Assembly: GCA_019237595.1 (NCBI GenBank)
Contig: JAFAGU010000336.1
Coordinates: 1-22,805, forward strand
Length of the DNA stretch: 22,805 nt
Reading direction: 5' to 3'
Source of the DNA: Betaproteobacteria bacterium
GTDB taxonomy: Bacteria > Pseudomonadota > Gammaproteobacteria > Burkholderiales > SG8-39
The position numbers and the translations under genes are program-made. The notes beneath the pieces were generated by a model that worked only from the letters and a program-made list of their open reading frames with translations, had not been told where the DNA came from and did not search any database. This document shows, one piece after another, positions 1-6,950 of this stretch. How positions within the stretch are numbered: position 1 is the stretch's first letter; each line of letters opens with the position of its first letter.

Positions 1-1
1 C

Positions 2-202
2 GACGTTACGTACATGCGGGACGATGTCTTCGTCTTCGGACCGGAGACGGCTGGGCTGCCGGACGAAAGACTGAAAGCCTTTCCCTCTGAAAGCCAACTG
101 CGCTTGCCCATGAGGCCCGGGAATCGCAGCCTGAACCTCTCGAACGCGGTCGCCGTGGTCGTCTTCGAGGCCTGGCGCCAGCTCGGCTTCGCCGGCGGCT
201 AG
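2..202 (+). CDS. trmL: tRNA (cytidine(34)-2'-O)-methyltransferase TrmL, C-terminal fragment
   Basis: This is the 3' end of a gene that starts before the window. About 66 residues are visible. TrmL is a SPOUT-class enzyme that uses S-adenosylmethionine to 2'-O-methylate the wobble base of some leucine tRNAs. The sequence shows the two C-terminal SPOUT blocks that form the knotted cofactor site: VFGPETAGLP, and then RSLNLSNAVAVVVFEAWRQL. The second block is the family hallmark. The TAG stop at 200-202 overlaps the stop of the convergent gpsA gene through a shared CTAG. The ATG at base 14 is internal and is not the start. The family call is firm. The choice of TrmL over another small SPOUT methyltransferase rests on the close match of the C-terminal block. 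Confidence 0.9.
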   Translation, partial: DVTYMRDDVFVFGPETAGLPDERLKAFPSESQLRLPMRPGNRSLNLSNAVAVVVFEAWRQLGFAGG

Positions 203-1179
203 CGCTCGCGTTTCGGGTCGCGCGAGAGAAGCCGCTCGACCGCCTCGCCGGGCTTCAGCTTTCCCTCGAGGACGGCATTCACGGCGCCCGTCACCGGCAT
301 CTCCACGTTCTTCTTCTGCGCGAGGCGCGCCACCTCCTTCGCCGAGCGCACGCCCTCGGCCACGTGGCCGAGCTCCGCGAGGATCTGCGCGAGCGGCCGC
401 CCCTTCGCAAGCGCGAGCCCGACTCGCCGGTTGCGCGATAGGTCTCCCGTCGCCGTGAGGATGAGGTCGCCGGCGCCGGCGAGCCCCATCACCGTCTCCG
501 GCTGGCCGCCGAGCGCTGCCGAGAGCCGCGCGATCTCCGCAAGGCCGCGCGTGATGAGCGCCGCTCGCGCATTCATGCCGAGCCCCAGGCCGTCGGAGAT
601 GCCGGCCGCGATCGCCATGACGTTCTTGACCGCGCCGCCGATCTCGACGCCGACGACGTCGGTGCTGAAGTAAACGCGAAGCCGCGCGCCGTGCAGGAGC
701 GCGGCGGCCTGGCGCGCGAACTCCGGGTCCCGCGCCGCCACGGTCAATGCGCAGGGCAAGCCGCGAGCGACTTCCTCGGCAAAGGACGGTCCGGACAGCG
801 CCCCGCAGGTTGCCTTTTCGCCGAGCGTCTCCGCGGCGACCTGGTGCGGAAGGAGCCCGGTTCCCTCCTCGAAGCCCTTGCAGAGCCATAGTACGGGGAG
901 CGCCGGATCGAGCCGCTGCAGCACGTCGCGAAAGCCGGAAACCGGCGTCGCGACGAGCGCGAGCCGCGCGCCATGCACCGCGTGGGCAAGGTCGGAGGTC
1001 ACGCCGAGCGGCTTCGGCAGCGCGAGGCCGGGCAGATAGCGCTCGTTCGAGCGAGTCGCCTGAAGCGCCTGGGCCTGCTCCGGACGCTGCGCCCAGAGCA
1101 GCACCTCGGCACGCGGCGCAAGCACGGAAGCGATGGCCGTGCCCCACGCGCCTGCGCCGAGCACGGCGAGGCGCGTCAT
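199..1179 (-). CDS. gpsA: NAD(P)-dependent glycerol-3-phosphate dehydrogenase
   Basis: A 326-residue cytosolic enzyme that reduces dihydroxyacetone phosphate to sn-glycerol-3-phosphate, the backbone for phospholipid synthesis. The N-terminal Rossmann fold starts directly with the dinucleotide loop GAGAWGTA (about residues 8-15). The substrate and catalytic region GGAVKNVMAIAAGISDGLG, with its conserved lysine, lies near residue 185. GLAGAGDL follows, about 50 residues later. The length is normal for the family (about 330). The ATG start lies 4 bases after the stop of the upstream SH3 gene, so the two are probably co-transcribed with secB and grxC. The secB-gpsA linkage is common in proteobacteria. 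The 3' end shares a CTAG with the convergent trmL stop, which leaves no room for a terminator between them. Confidence 0.97.
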   Translation of the reverse strand: MTRLAVLGAGAWGTAIASVLAPRAEVLLWAQRPEQAQALQATRSNERYLPGLALPKPLGVTSDLAHAVHGARLALVATPVSGFRDVLQRLDPALPVLWLCKGFEEGTGLLPHQVAAETLGEKATCGALSGPSFAEEVARGLPCALTVAARDPEFARQAAALLHGARLRVYFSTDVVGVEIGGAVKNVMAIAAGISDGLGLGMNARAALITRGLAEIARLSAALGGQPETVMGLAGAGDLILTATGDLSRNRRVGLALAKGRPLAQILAELGHVAEGVRSAKEVARLAQKKNVEMPVTGAVNAVLEGKLKPGEAVERLLSRDPKRER

Positions 1180-1183
1180 GGCG

Positions 1184-1627
1184 TCATTCGCCCCACACGG
1201 CGCTCGCGCGGACGTAGCCTTCGGTGCCCTCCGCGTGGCGCACGCGCACCCAGCCGCCGGCCGCCGGACCCAGGTACTCGAGGGCCACGTCGCGTACGGC
1301 GGAAAACGCCACCGGCGCCGCGTCTTCCGGACGCGCCTTCGCTTCGGCGAGCGGCGCCGTGACGAGCACCGTGCGGCGTTCGCCGAGCCTGCGGCGCTCG
1401 ATCCACGAAAGGGCGCCGGTGTGGTCGCGAACCTTGACCCACGCGTCGGTCTGCGCGATCACCTCGAGCGGATAGTCGCGCGAGACGACGAAGAGCGGCG
1501 TGGCCTGGCGCGAGGGGCCGTCGTAGAGGATGGCGCCCTCCTCGCCCACGGCACGGAAGTCGGCGAGCGCCCCGGCGGAAGCGAGGGCGAACGCCGCGGC
1601 CCAGGCCAAGGCGAGCAGGCGCGCCAC
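1184..1627 (-). CDS. Secreted SH3-domain protein
   Basis: A 147-residue protein with a hydrophobic N-terminal signal peptide (residues 1 to about 22, ending ALASAGALA). It carries two bacterial SH3-like segments. The first covers about residues 25-80 (GAILYDGPSRQATPLFVVSRDYPLEVIAQ, then WVKVRD and GALSWIERRRL). The second covers about 85-145 (VRDVALEYLGPAAGGWVRVRHAEGTEGYV). Such domains usually bind peptidoglycan or peptides in the periplasm. No catalytic domain is attached, so the precise role is unknown. The GTG start shares one base with the secB stop (TAGTG), and gpsA follows 4 bases later. The protein therefore sits inside the secB-gpsA operon, a position where betaproteobacteria often carry an SH3 protein of unknown function. 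Confidence 0.85.
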   Translation of the reverse strand: MARLLALAWAAAFALASAGALADFRAVGEEGAILYDGPSRQATPLFVVSRDYPLEVIAQTDAWVKVRDHTGALSWIERRRLGERRTVLVTAPLAEAKARPEDAAPVAFSAVRDVALEYLGPAAGGWVRVRHAEGTEGYVRASAVWGE

Positions 1628-2112
1628 TAGCTCGTCGCTTGGGTCCCGGCCGGCTGCTGCGCGAGCTGCTGCTGGCGCTGCACATAGAGCGCTTCGAAGG
1701 ACACCGGCGCGAGGACGACCGGCGGGAAACCGGCGCGGGAGACGAGGTCCGAGATCGCCTCGCGGAGATACGGGAAGACGATCGTCGGGCAGCCGATGCC
1801 CAGAAGCGGCTCGAGCTCCTGCGGCCCGACGTTGCGGATGGCAAAGATGCCCGCCTGCACTGCTTCGGCAAGGAAGAGCGTCTTTTCGCCGCTCTTCGCC
1901 GTGACCGTCGCCGAGACCGTCACCTCGTAGAGCGACTCGCCGAAGTTTTGGATTTGCGTCCCGATCTGCACCTCGACCTGGGGGGCCGCCTGCTCGAGGA
2001 ACACCTGCGGGGCATTGGGCAGCTCGAGCGAGGCGTCCTTCACGTAGAGCTTCTCGATCTGGAAGCTCGGCGCGTTGCCTGCTTGCTGCGGCTGCTGCGA
2101 CTGGTCGCTCAT
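1627..2112 (-). CDS. secB: Protein-export chaperone SecB
   Basis: A 161-residue cytosolic chaperone that holds presecretory proteins unfolded and delivers them to SecA. The body matches SecB throughout: FQIEKLYVKDASLELPNAP near the N terminus, then the conserved beta strands (EVQIGTQ, YEVTVSATVTA) and the C-terminal helix entry GCPTIVFPYLREAISDLVSRAGFPPVVLAPVSFEALY. The open frame extends further upstream, but the start is the ATG at 2112. That gives the usual family length and forms an ATGA overlap with the grxC stop, which implies translational coupling. A short Gln-rich N-terminal tail (SQQPQQAG) is normal for this family. The protein belongs to the minus-strand redox and secretion operon. 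Confidence 0.97.
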   Translation of the reverse strand: MSDQSQQPQQAGNAPSFQIEKLYVKDASLELPNAPQVFLEQAAPQVEVQIGTQIQNFGESLYEVTVSATVTAKSGEKTLFLAEAVQAGIFAIRNVGPQELEPLLGIGCPTIVFPYLREAISDLVSRAGFPPVVLAPVSFEALYVQRQQQLAQQPAGTQATS

Positions 2113-2372
2113 GAAGCCTCTTTCAGGAGGGAATCGAGCTCGCCGGCGCGGTCGAGCGCGTAGAGATCGTCGCAGCCTCCGACGTGGCGCGATCCGATCC
2201 AGATCTGCGGCACCGTTCGCCGGCCGCTCTTTTTGGCCATCTCGGCGCGACGCTCGGGATGCAGGTCGACCCGGATCTTCTCGATGTCGCCGACGCGCTT
2301 CTGCTCGAGGAGCCGCTCCGCGGACTGGCAGAAGGGGCACGTCGCGGTGAGATACATGACGACTCTTGCCAC
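2109..2372 (-). CDS. grxC: Glutaredoxin 3
   Basis: An 87-residue thiol-disulfide oxidoreductase that uses glutathione to reduce disulfides and mixed disulfides in the cytosol. The dithiol active site is CPFC (Cys12 and Cys15). The cis-proline motif TVPQIWI and the GG-containing glutathione-binding loop (HVGGCDDL) are both present, and the length is typical of GrxC. The start is GTG, 7 bases after the rhodanese-like stop, with only a weak ribosome site. A downstream ATG at residue 6 lies inside the first beta strand and is less likely. The 3' end overlaps secB by ATGA. The secB-grxC-rhodanese cluster is widely conserved in proteobacteria. Confidence 0.95.
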   Translation of the reverse strand: MARVVMYLTATCPFCQSAERLLEQKRVGDIEKIRVDLHPERRAEMAKKSGRRTVPQIWIGSRHVGGCDDLYALDRAGELDSLLKEAS

Positions 2373-2379
2373 GGCCCGG

Positions 2380-2805
2380 TCAGGATTTCTCGACCGGCAG
2401 GCCGGCCTGCTGCCAGCCGGCGAGCCCGCCAGTCAGGTTGTAGACCTTGGTGAAACCCGCCTTCTTGAGTGCCCCCACGGCCTTGGCCGCGCGCTGTCCG
2501 TTGTCGTCGTAGACCACCAGCGCCTTGTCCTTGCGCTTGGCGACCTCGGGGTTCGACTCGAGATCCGCCAGCGAGACGTTTTTCGCGCCGATCACGTGGC
2601 AGGCGCCGTACTCGCCCGGATCGCGCACGTCGACGACGAGCGCGTCCTCGCGGTTGATGAGCAGCGTCGCCTGCTGGGCGCTCACCCACGGCCCGCCGGC
2701 ACGGCCGCGCAGCAGCGGCCAGATCAGCATCGTGCCGGACACGAGGGCGACCGCGAAAAGCAGCATGTTGTTCTGCACGAAGCGGAGGAAGTGCGCGGTA
2801 TCCAA
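2380..2805 (-). CDS. Membrane-anchored rhodanese-like protein lacking the catalytic cysteine (YibN type)
   Basis: A 141-residue protein with one N-terminal transmembrane segment (about residues 12-32) followed by a single rhodanese fold (about 40-140), including the CH2A-like VVDVRDPGEYGACHVIGAKN. In an active rhodanese the loop after the strand KALVVY begins with Cys. Here it reads DDNGQRA, so Asp100 replaces the sulfur-carrying cysteine. E. coli YibN, also encoded beside grxC and secB, is likewise non-canonical at this loop. A binding or scaffolding role is therefore more likely than sulfurtransfer. The start is a TTG, because no ATG or GTG lies upstream of the membrane segment, and its ribosome site is weak. 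This is the first gene of the minus-strand operon and is divergent from gpmA. Confidence 0.88.
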   Translation of the reverse strand: MDTAHFLRFVQNNMLLFAVALVSGTMLIWPLLRGRAGGPWVSAQQATLLINREDALVVDVRDPGEYGACHVIGAKNVSLADLESNPEVAKRKDKALVVYDDNGQRAAKAVGALKKAGFTKVYNLTGGLAGWQQAGLPVEKS

Positions 2806-2849
2806 GGAAAATCCGGGAGCCGGGGAACGATCGGAACGGAAGGGCGCTC

Positions 2850-2857
2850 ATTATAAT
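2850..2857. promoter_or_regulatory. Palindromic -10 element ATTATAAT between divergent genes
   Basis: The only AT-rich motif in the 60-base gap between the rhodanese-like gene and gpmA is ATTATAAT, which is its own reverse complement. It therefore offers a perfect TATAAT on both strands. On the plus strand the hexamer (2852-2857) ends 8 bases before the gpmA ATG, which places the expected transcription start at or within about 2 bases of the start codon. I see no good -35 element on either strand. Confidence 0.5.
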
Positions 2858-2865
2858 TCACGGCG

Positions 2866-3618
2866 ATGTCCGCCCCGGCGCACAAGCTCGTTCTCCTGCG
2901 GCACGGCGAATCGGAATGGAACCGCGAGAACCGATTTACCGGCTGGACCGATGTCGACCTCTCGGAGACCGGCGTCGCCGAGGCGCGCGCGGCGGGGCGC
3001 ACGCTCAAGGCCGAACACTACGACTTCGACCTCGCGTTCACCTCGGTGCTCAAGCGCGCCGTGCGCACGCTCTGGCTCGCGCTGGGCGAGCTCGACCGCA
3101 TGTGGCTGCCGGAGGAAAAGAGCTGGCGCCTGAACGAGCGCCACTACGGCGCGCTCCAGGGCCTGAACAAGGCCGAGATGGCGGCGAAGTTCGGCGAGGC
3201 GCAGGTCCTGGTGTGGCGCAGGAGCTACGACACGCCGCCGCCCGCGCTCGCCAAAGACGACCCACGCTACGAGGGCCGCGATCCGCGCTATGCCGGCGTG
3301 GAAGTGCCGCTTGCGGAGTGCCTGAAGGACACGGTGGCGCGAGTCGTTCCCTATTGGCAGTCGGCGATCGCGCCGGCCGTGCGCGCGGGCCGGCGCGTGC
3401 TCGTCGCCGCCCACGGCAACTCCCTGCGAGCGCTCGTCAAGCACCTCGATGGAATCGCGGACGCGGAAATCGTGGGCCTCAATATCCCGACCGGCATTCC
3501 GCTGGTGTACGAGCTCGATGAGTCGCTCAAGGCCCTGCGGCACTACTACCTCGGCGACCCGCAGGAAGTGGCGAAGCGAACCGCCGCGGTCGCGAGCCAG
3601 GGAAAGGCCAGGGCCTGA
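2866..3618 (+). CDS. gpmA: 2,3-bisphosphoglycerate-dependent phosphoglycerate mutase
   Basis: A 250-residue glycolytic and gluconeogenic enzyme that interconverts 3- and 2-phosphoglycerate through a phosphohistidine. The N-terminal signature LLRHGESEWN supplies the phosphorylated His13. RFTGWTDVDLSETG, NERHYGALQGLNK and the second catalytic histidine in VAAHGNSLRAL (His183) are all present. The length matches the family (about 248-250). No ribosome-binding site precedes the ATG, and the -10 hexamer ends only 8 bases before it, so the mRNA may be leaderless. It is the first gene of a four-gene plus-strand operon. Its TGA stop overlaps the CTG start I assign to the next gene. Confidence 0.97.
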   Translation: MSAPAHKLVLLRHGESEWNRENRFTGWTDVDLSETGVAEARAAGRTLKAEHYDFDLAFTSVLKRAVRTLWLALGELDRMWLPEEKSWRLNERHYGALQGLNKAEMAAKFGEAQVLVWRRSYDTPPPALAKDDPRYEGRDPRYAGVEVPLAECLKDTVARVVPYWQSAIAPAVRAGRRVLVAAHGNSLRALVKHLDGIADAEIVGLNIPTGIPLVYELDESLKALRHYYLGDPQEVAKRTAAVASQGKARA

Positions 3619-4754
3619 AGGGCGCCGCGGCGCTGGCGCTTTGCCTCGTCGTTTGCTTTTCATTCGCGGCGACGAGAGAAGAGGACCTTCGCTCGCTTCG
3701 CGAGCGGATCGACGCGCTGAGCGAGCAGCTCCAGGAGAAGGAAGAGACGCGCAAGGAGGCGCGCGACGCGCTGCGCGCCTCGGAGCGCTCCATCTCGGAG
3801 GCGAACCGCGAGCTCGCGCGCCTGGGCGCCGAGGAGCGCTCGCTGAAAGCCGAGGCCGGCCGCATCGCCGAGCGGCGCCGAGCGCTGCAGGCGACGCTCG
3901 CCGAGCGGCAGGCCGCCATCGAGCGCATGCTGGTCGCGCGCTACGCAGGCGGCCCGCCGGACGCGCTTCGCGTCGCCCTCTCGGGCGATGACCCTTCCGG
4001 CGTCGCGCGGACGCTGCGCTACACCGGCTACGTCTCGCGCGCGGCCGCCGCGCTTCTCGAGAGCTATCGCGCGGCGATCGCCGAGGCCGAGCGCCTGGGC
4101 CGCGACGCGGAGGAGCGGCGCGCGCGCCTGCGGGCGATCGCGGAGGAAAGCCGCGGCAAGCGCGCGAGCCTGGTCGCCGAGCGGCGGGAAAAGCGCCGGG
4201 TGTTCGACCGCGTCGGGCGCGAAGTCCGTGCCGGGCGCAAGGAGATCCGGGTCCTGCGCGCCGACGAGGCGCGGCTTGCGCGGCTGATCGAGGGAATCGG
4301 CCGCGTCATCTACGGCCGGGTGGAAAAAGTTCCTGAGGCTGACGATAAAAGACAGCCTTTCTCGACGCTCCGTGGCAAGCTGAGGCTTCCGGTGGCCGGG
4401 GAACTGACCGGCCGCTTCGGCGCTCCAAGAGGAGCTTCGGGAATCGAGGCGAAGGGTGTCTTCATTCGCGCCCGCGAGGGCGAGCCGGTGAGGGCGGTGG
4501 CGCCGGGCCGCGTGGTCTACGCGGACTGGATGCGCGGCTTCGGCAACCTCCTCATCGTCGACCACGGGGAAGCGTACCTCTCGATCTATGCGAACAACGA
4601 GTCGCTACTCAAGCAGGTGGGCGACGCGGTGGGCGCCGGGGAGGCCGTCGCGACCACGGGCGCGAGCGGAGGCAACGAGGAATCGGGTTTATACTTTGAA
4701 TTGCGCCACCTGGGGAAAGCCTTCGATCCGCTCCGCTGGGTGAAGCTCAAATAG
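3615..4754 (+). CDS. EnvC-like murein hydrolase activator (degenerate M23 domain), CTG start
   Basis: A 379-residue periplasmic protein with three parts: a signal peptide (residues 1 to about 19, KGAAALALCLVVCFSFA), a long charged coiled coil (about 20-230), and a LytM/M23 domain (about 255-379). In active M23 peptidases the domain carries zinc-binding HxxxD and HxH motifs. Here the matching positions read SGIEAKGVF and LYFELRH, as in E. coli EnvC, which activates cell-division amidases without hydrolysing murein. The first ATG in frame is at 3927, which would remove the signal peptide and half the coiled coil. No ATG, GTG or TTG occurs between the in-frame stop at 3519 and 3927. CTG at 3615 overlaps the gpmA stop (CTGA) and follows GGAAAGG at 3601-3607 by 7 bases, so I take it as the start. 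Family confidence is high and start confidence moderate. Confidence 0.88.
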   Translation: MKGAAALALCLVVCFSFAATREEDLRSLRERIDALSEQLQEKEETRKEARDALRASERSISEANRELARLGAEERSLKAEAGRIAERRRALQATLAERQAAIERMLVARYAGGPPDALRVALSGDDPSGVARTLRYTGYVSRAAAALLESYRAAIAEAERLGRDAEERRARLRAIAEESRGKRASLVAERREKRRVFDRVGREVRAGRKEIRVLRADEARLARLIEGIGRVIYGRVEKVPEADDKRQPFSTLRGKLRLPVAGELTGRFGAPRGASGIEAKGVFIRAREGEPVRAVAPGRVVYADWMRGFGNLLIVDHGEAYLSIYANNESLLKQVGDAVGAGEAVATTGASGGNEESGLYFELRHLGKAFDPLRWVKLK

Positions 4755-4762
4755 GTCCTCCC

Positions 4763-6187
4763 ATGCACAGCAAGCTCCGCAACTTCGGACTCATCGCCCT
4801 CGGCGCGGTCGCCGGGGTGCTCGTCAGCCTGAACTTCCAGGCCATCGCCGACTTCAAGTCCGTGCGCGGGCCGCTGCCGGTCGACGAGCTGCGTGCGTTC
4901 ACGGAGGTCTTCGGCGCGATCAAGACGAACTACGTCGAGCCGGTGGAGGACAAGAAGCTCTTCACGGAGGCGATCAACGGCATGCTCTCGGGCCTCGATC
5001 CGCACTCCGCCTACCTCGATGCCGAGGCGTTCAAGGAGCTCAAGGTCGGCACCGAGGGCCAGTTCGGCGGGCTCGGAATCGAGGTCGGCATGGAGGACGG
5101 CTTCGTGAAGGTCGTGTCGCCGATCGAGGACACGCCCGCCTTCAAGGCCGGCATCAAGCCGGGCGACCTCATCATCAAGCTCGACGACACGCCCGTGAAG
5201 GGCCTGTCGTTGAACGATGCCGTGAAGAAGATGCGCGGCAAGCCGAACACGAACATCACGCTCACGATCTCGCGCAAGGGCGAGAGCGCGCCGATCGTCG
5301 TCACGCTCACGCGCGCCGTGATCCGCGTGCAGAGCGTGAAATCCAAGATGATCGAGCCGGGCTATGCATGGATCCGGGTGTCGCAGTTCCAGGAGCAGAC
5401 TCCCGAGACGCTCGTGCGCCAGATCGACAGCCTCTTCAAGCAGGGGCCGGTCAAGGGCCTGGTCCTCGACCTGCGCAACGATCCGGGCGGCCTGCTGCAC
5501 GGCGCGGTGGCGGTTTCGGCCGCGTTCCTCCCGGCGAAGTCCCTTGTCGTCTCCACCGACGGCCGGGCGGAGGATGCGAAGAGGAAGTACATCGCCTCGC
5601 CCGAGGACTACGCGCGCGGTGGCCGCGGCGACGACATCCTCAAGAGCCTTCCGCCCGCCGTGAAGACCGTGCCCATGGTCGTTCTCGTGAACGGCGGCTC
5701 GGCCTCCGCTTCGGAGATCGTCGCCGGCGCGCTCCAGGACCACAAGCGCGCGACGGTCATCGGCACCCAGACCTTCGGCAAGGGATCGGTCCAGACGATC
5801 ATGCCCCTGGGCAACAACACCGCCATCAAGCTCACCACGGCTCGCTACTACACGCCCTCCGGGCGCTCGATCCAGGCGCTCGGCGTGACGCCGGACGTGA
5901 TCGTGGAGGATCCGAGCGACACGTCCACCCGGATCCGCGAGGCCGATCTCACGCGGCATCTGGAGAATGGCGAAGCCAAAGCGCCGGAGAAGCCCGCCGA
6001 GGCCGTCCGCACGAAGCCGACCACGCCCGGCGCCGCCGCTGAGCAAAAGCCGGTCGAGCTCGGCTCGAAGGACGACTTCCAGCTCGCGCAGGCGCTTGCC
6101 TTCTTCAAGGGCGAGCCGCTGAAGGGCGTGCAGCAGCCGACGGTGGCGAACACCAAGCCCGCCGGCGCGAGCCCGAAGGCGAACTAG
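4763..6187 (+). CDS. ctpA: Carboxyl-terminal processing protease CtpA (peptidase S41)
   Basis: A 474-residue exported serine protease with an N-terminal signal or anchor segment (about residues 8-26). A PDZ domain lies at about 95-180 (GLGIEVGMEDGFVKVVSPIEDTPA, GIKPGDLIIKLDD). The S41 core includes RNDPGGLL, the nucleophile motif NGGSASASE (Ser near residue 315) and the general-base lysine in FGKGSVQT (Lys340). The Ser/Lys dyad is intact, so the enzyme should be active. Family members trim or degrade periplasmic proteins, including cell-wall hydrolases, from the C terminus. Its position 8 bases after an EnvC-like activator suggests shared work on peptidoglycan remodelling. The C-terminal tail (about 395-474) is Ala/Pro/Lys-rich and low in complexity. 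Confidence 0.96.
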   Translation: MHSKLRNFGLIALGAVAGVLVSLNFQAIADFKSVRGPLPVDELRAFTEVFGAIKTNYVEPVEDKKLFTEAINGMLSGLDPHSAYLDAEAFKELKVGTEGQFGGLGIEVGMEDGFVKVVSPIEDTPAFKAGIKPGDLIIKLDDTPVKGLSLNDAVKKMRGKPNTNITLTISRKGESAPIVVTLTRAVIRVQSVKSKMIEPGYAWIRVSQFQEQTPETLVRQIDSLFKQGPVKGLVLDLRNDPGGLLHGAVAVSAAFLPAKSLVVSTDGRAEDAKRKYIASPEDYARGGRGDDILKSLPPAVKTVPMVVLVNGGSASASEIVAGALQDHKRATVIGTQTFGKGSVQTIMPLGNNTAIKLTTARYYTPSGRSIQALGVTPDVIVEDPSDTSTRIREADLTRHLENGEAKAPEKPAEAVRTKPTTPGAAAEQKPVELGSKDDFQLAQALAFFKGEPLKGVQQPTVANTKPAGASPKAN

Positions 6188-6197
6188 CCTTTCCTCG

Positions 6198-6950
6198 CTG
6201 AACGACGAGCAGCTCCTCCGCTACAGCCGGCACCTCCTTCTTCCCGAGATCGGGGTCGAGGGGCAGGAACGGCTGCGTGCCGCGAGCGCGCTCATCATCG
6301 GCGCGGGCGGCCTCGGCTGCCCGGCGGCTCTCTATCTCGCCGCGAGTGGATTCGGGCGCCTGACTGTCGCGGACCCGGACGAGGTCGACCTCACGAACCT
6401 GCAGCGCCAGGTCCTCTACACCGCGCAGAGCGTCGGCAAGCGCAAGGTCGACGAAGCTTCCGCGGCGCTCGCGCGATTGAACCCTGAAGTCGAGGTCTCG
6501 AAGATTCCTTCCCGGCTGGGCGCCGAAGAGCTGGACCAGCTGGTTTCAAGAAGCGATGTAGTGCTGGATTGTTCCGATAACTTCGCCACGCGCCATGCGG
6601 TGAACCGCGCGTGCGTGATGCACCGCAAGCCGCTCGTCTCGGGGGCCGCCATCCGCTTCGACGCCCAGCTCGCGGTGTTCGATCTCAGAAGCGCGAGCTC
6701 GCCCTGCTACTCGTGCGTGTTCCCGGAGGAAGGCGAGATCGAGGAAGTACGCTGCTCCGTGATGGGCGTGCTGGCGCCGCTCACCGGCGTCATCGGCGCG
6801 GCGCAGGCGCTCGAGGCTATCAAGATCGTATCGGGGGCGGGCCAGCCGCTCGCCGGACTGCTGATCGCGGACGCCTTGAAAGGCGAATGGCGGCGCGTGC
6901 GCGTGGCGAAGGACCCGGCGTGCCGCGCCTGCGGCGCTAGCCCGGCGTAA
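6198..6950 (+). CDS. moeB: MoeB/ThiF-family adenylyltransferase, CTG start
   Basis: A 250-residue E1-like enzyme that adenylates the C-terminal glycine of a small sulfur-carrier protein (MoaD or ThiS) for molybdopterin or thiamine synthesis. Features are the N-terminal helix NDEQLLRYSRHLLLPEIG, the ATP loop GAGGLG (residues 35-40), DEVDLTNLQRQ, DCSDNF, and a structural zinc site made of C170xxC173 and C242xxC245. The first conventional start in frame is a TTG at 6477, which would delete the whole nucleotide-binding half. The frame is open only from 6123 and holds no ATG, GTG or TTG before 6477. CTG at 6198, 10 bases after the ctpA stop, gives exactly the usual N terminus and length. No clear ribosome site is seen there. 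MoeB versus ThiF cannot be settled from sequence alone. Confidence 0.88.
   Translation: MNDEQLLRYSRHLLLPEIGVEGQERLRAASALIIGAGGLGCPAALYLAASGFGRLTVADPDEVDLTNLQRQVLYTAQSVGKRKVDEASAALARLNPEVEVSKIPSRLGAEELDQLVSRSDVVLDCSDNFATRHAVNRACVMHRKPLVSGAAIRFDAQLAVFDLRSASSPCYSCVFPEEGEIEEVRCSVMGVLAPLTGVIGAAQALEAIKIVSGAGQPLAGLLIADALKGEWRRVRVAKDPACRACGASPA

Noticed and set aside
4586..6046. 486-codon open frame antisense to ctpA
   Set aside because: It is a GC-driven shadow frame, with composition rich in Arg, Gly and Asp and no recognisable domain. The opposite strand encodes an unmistakable CtpA.
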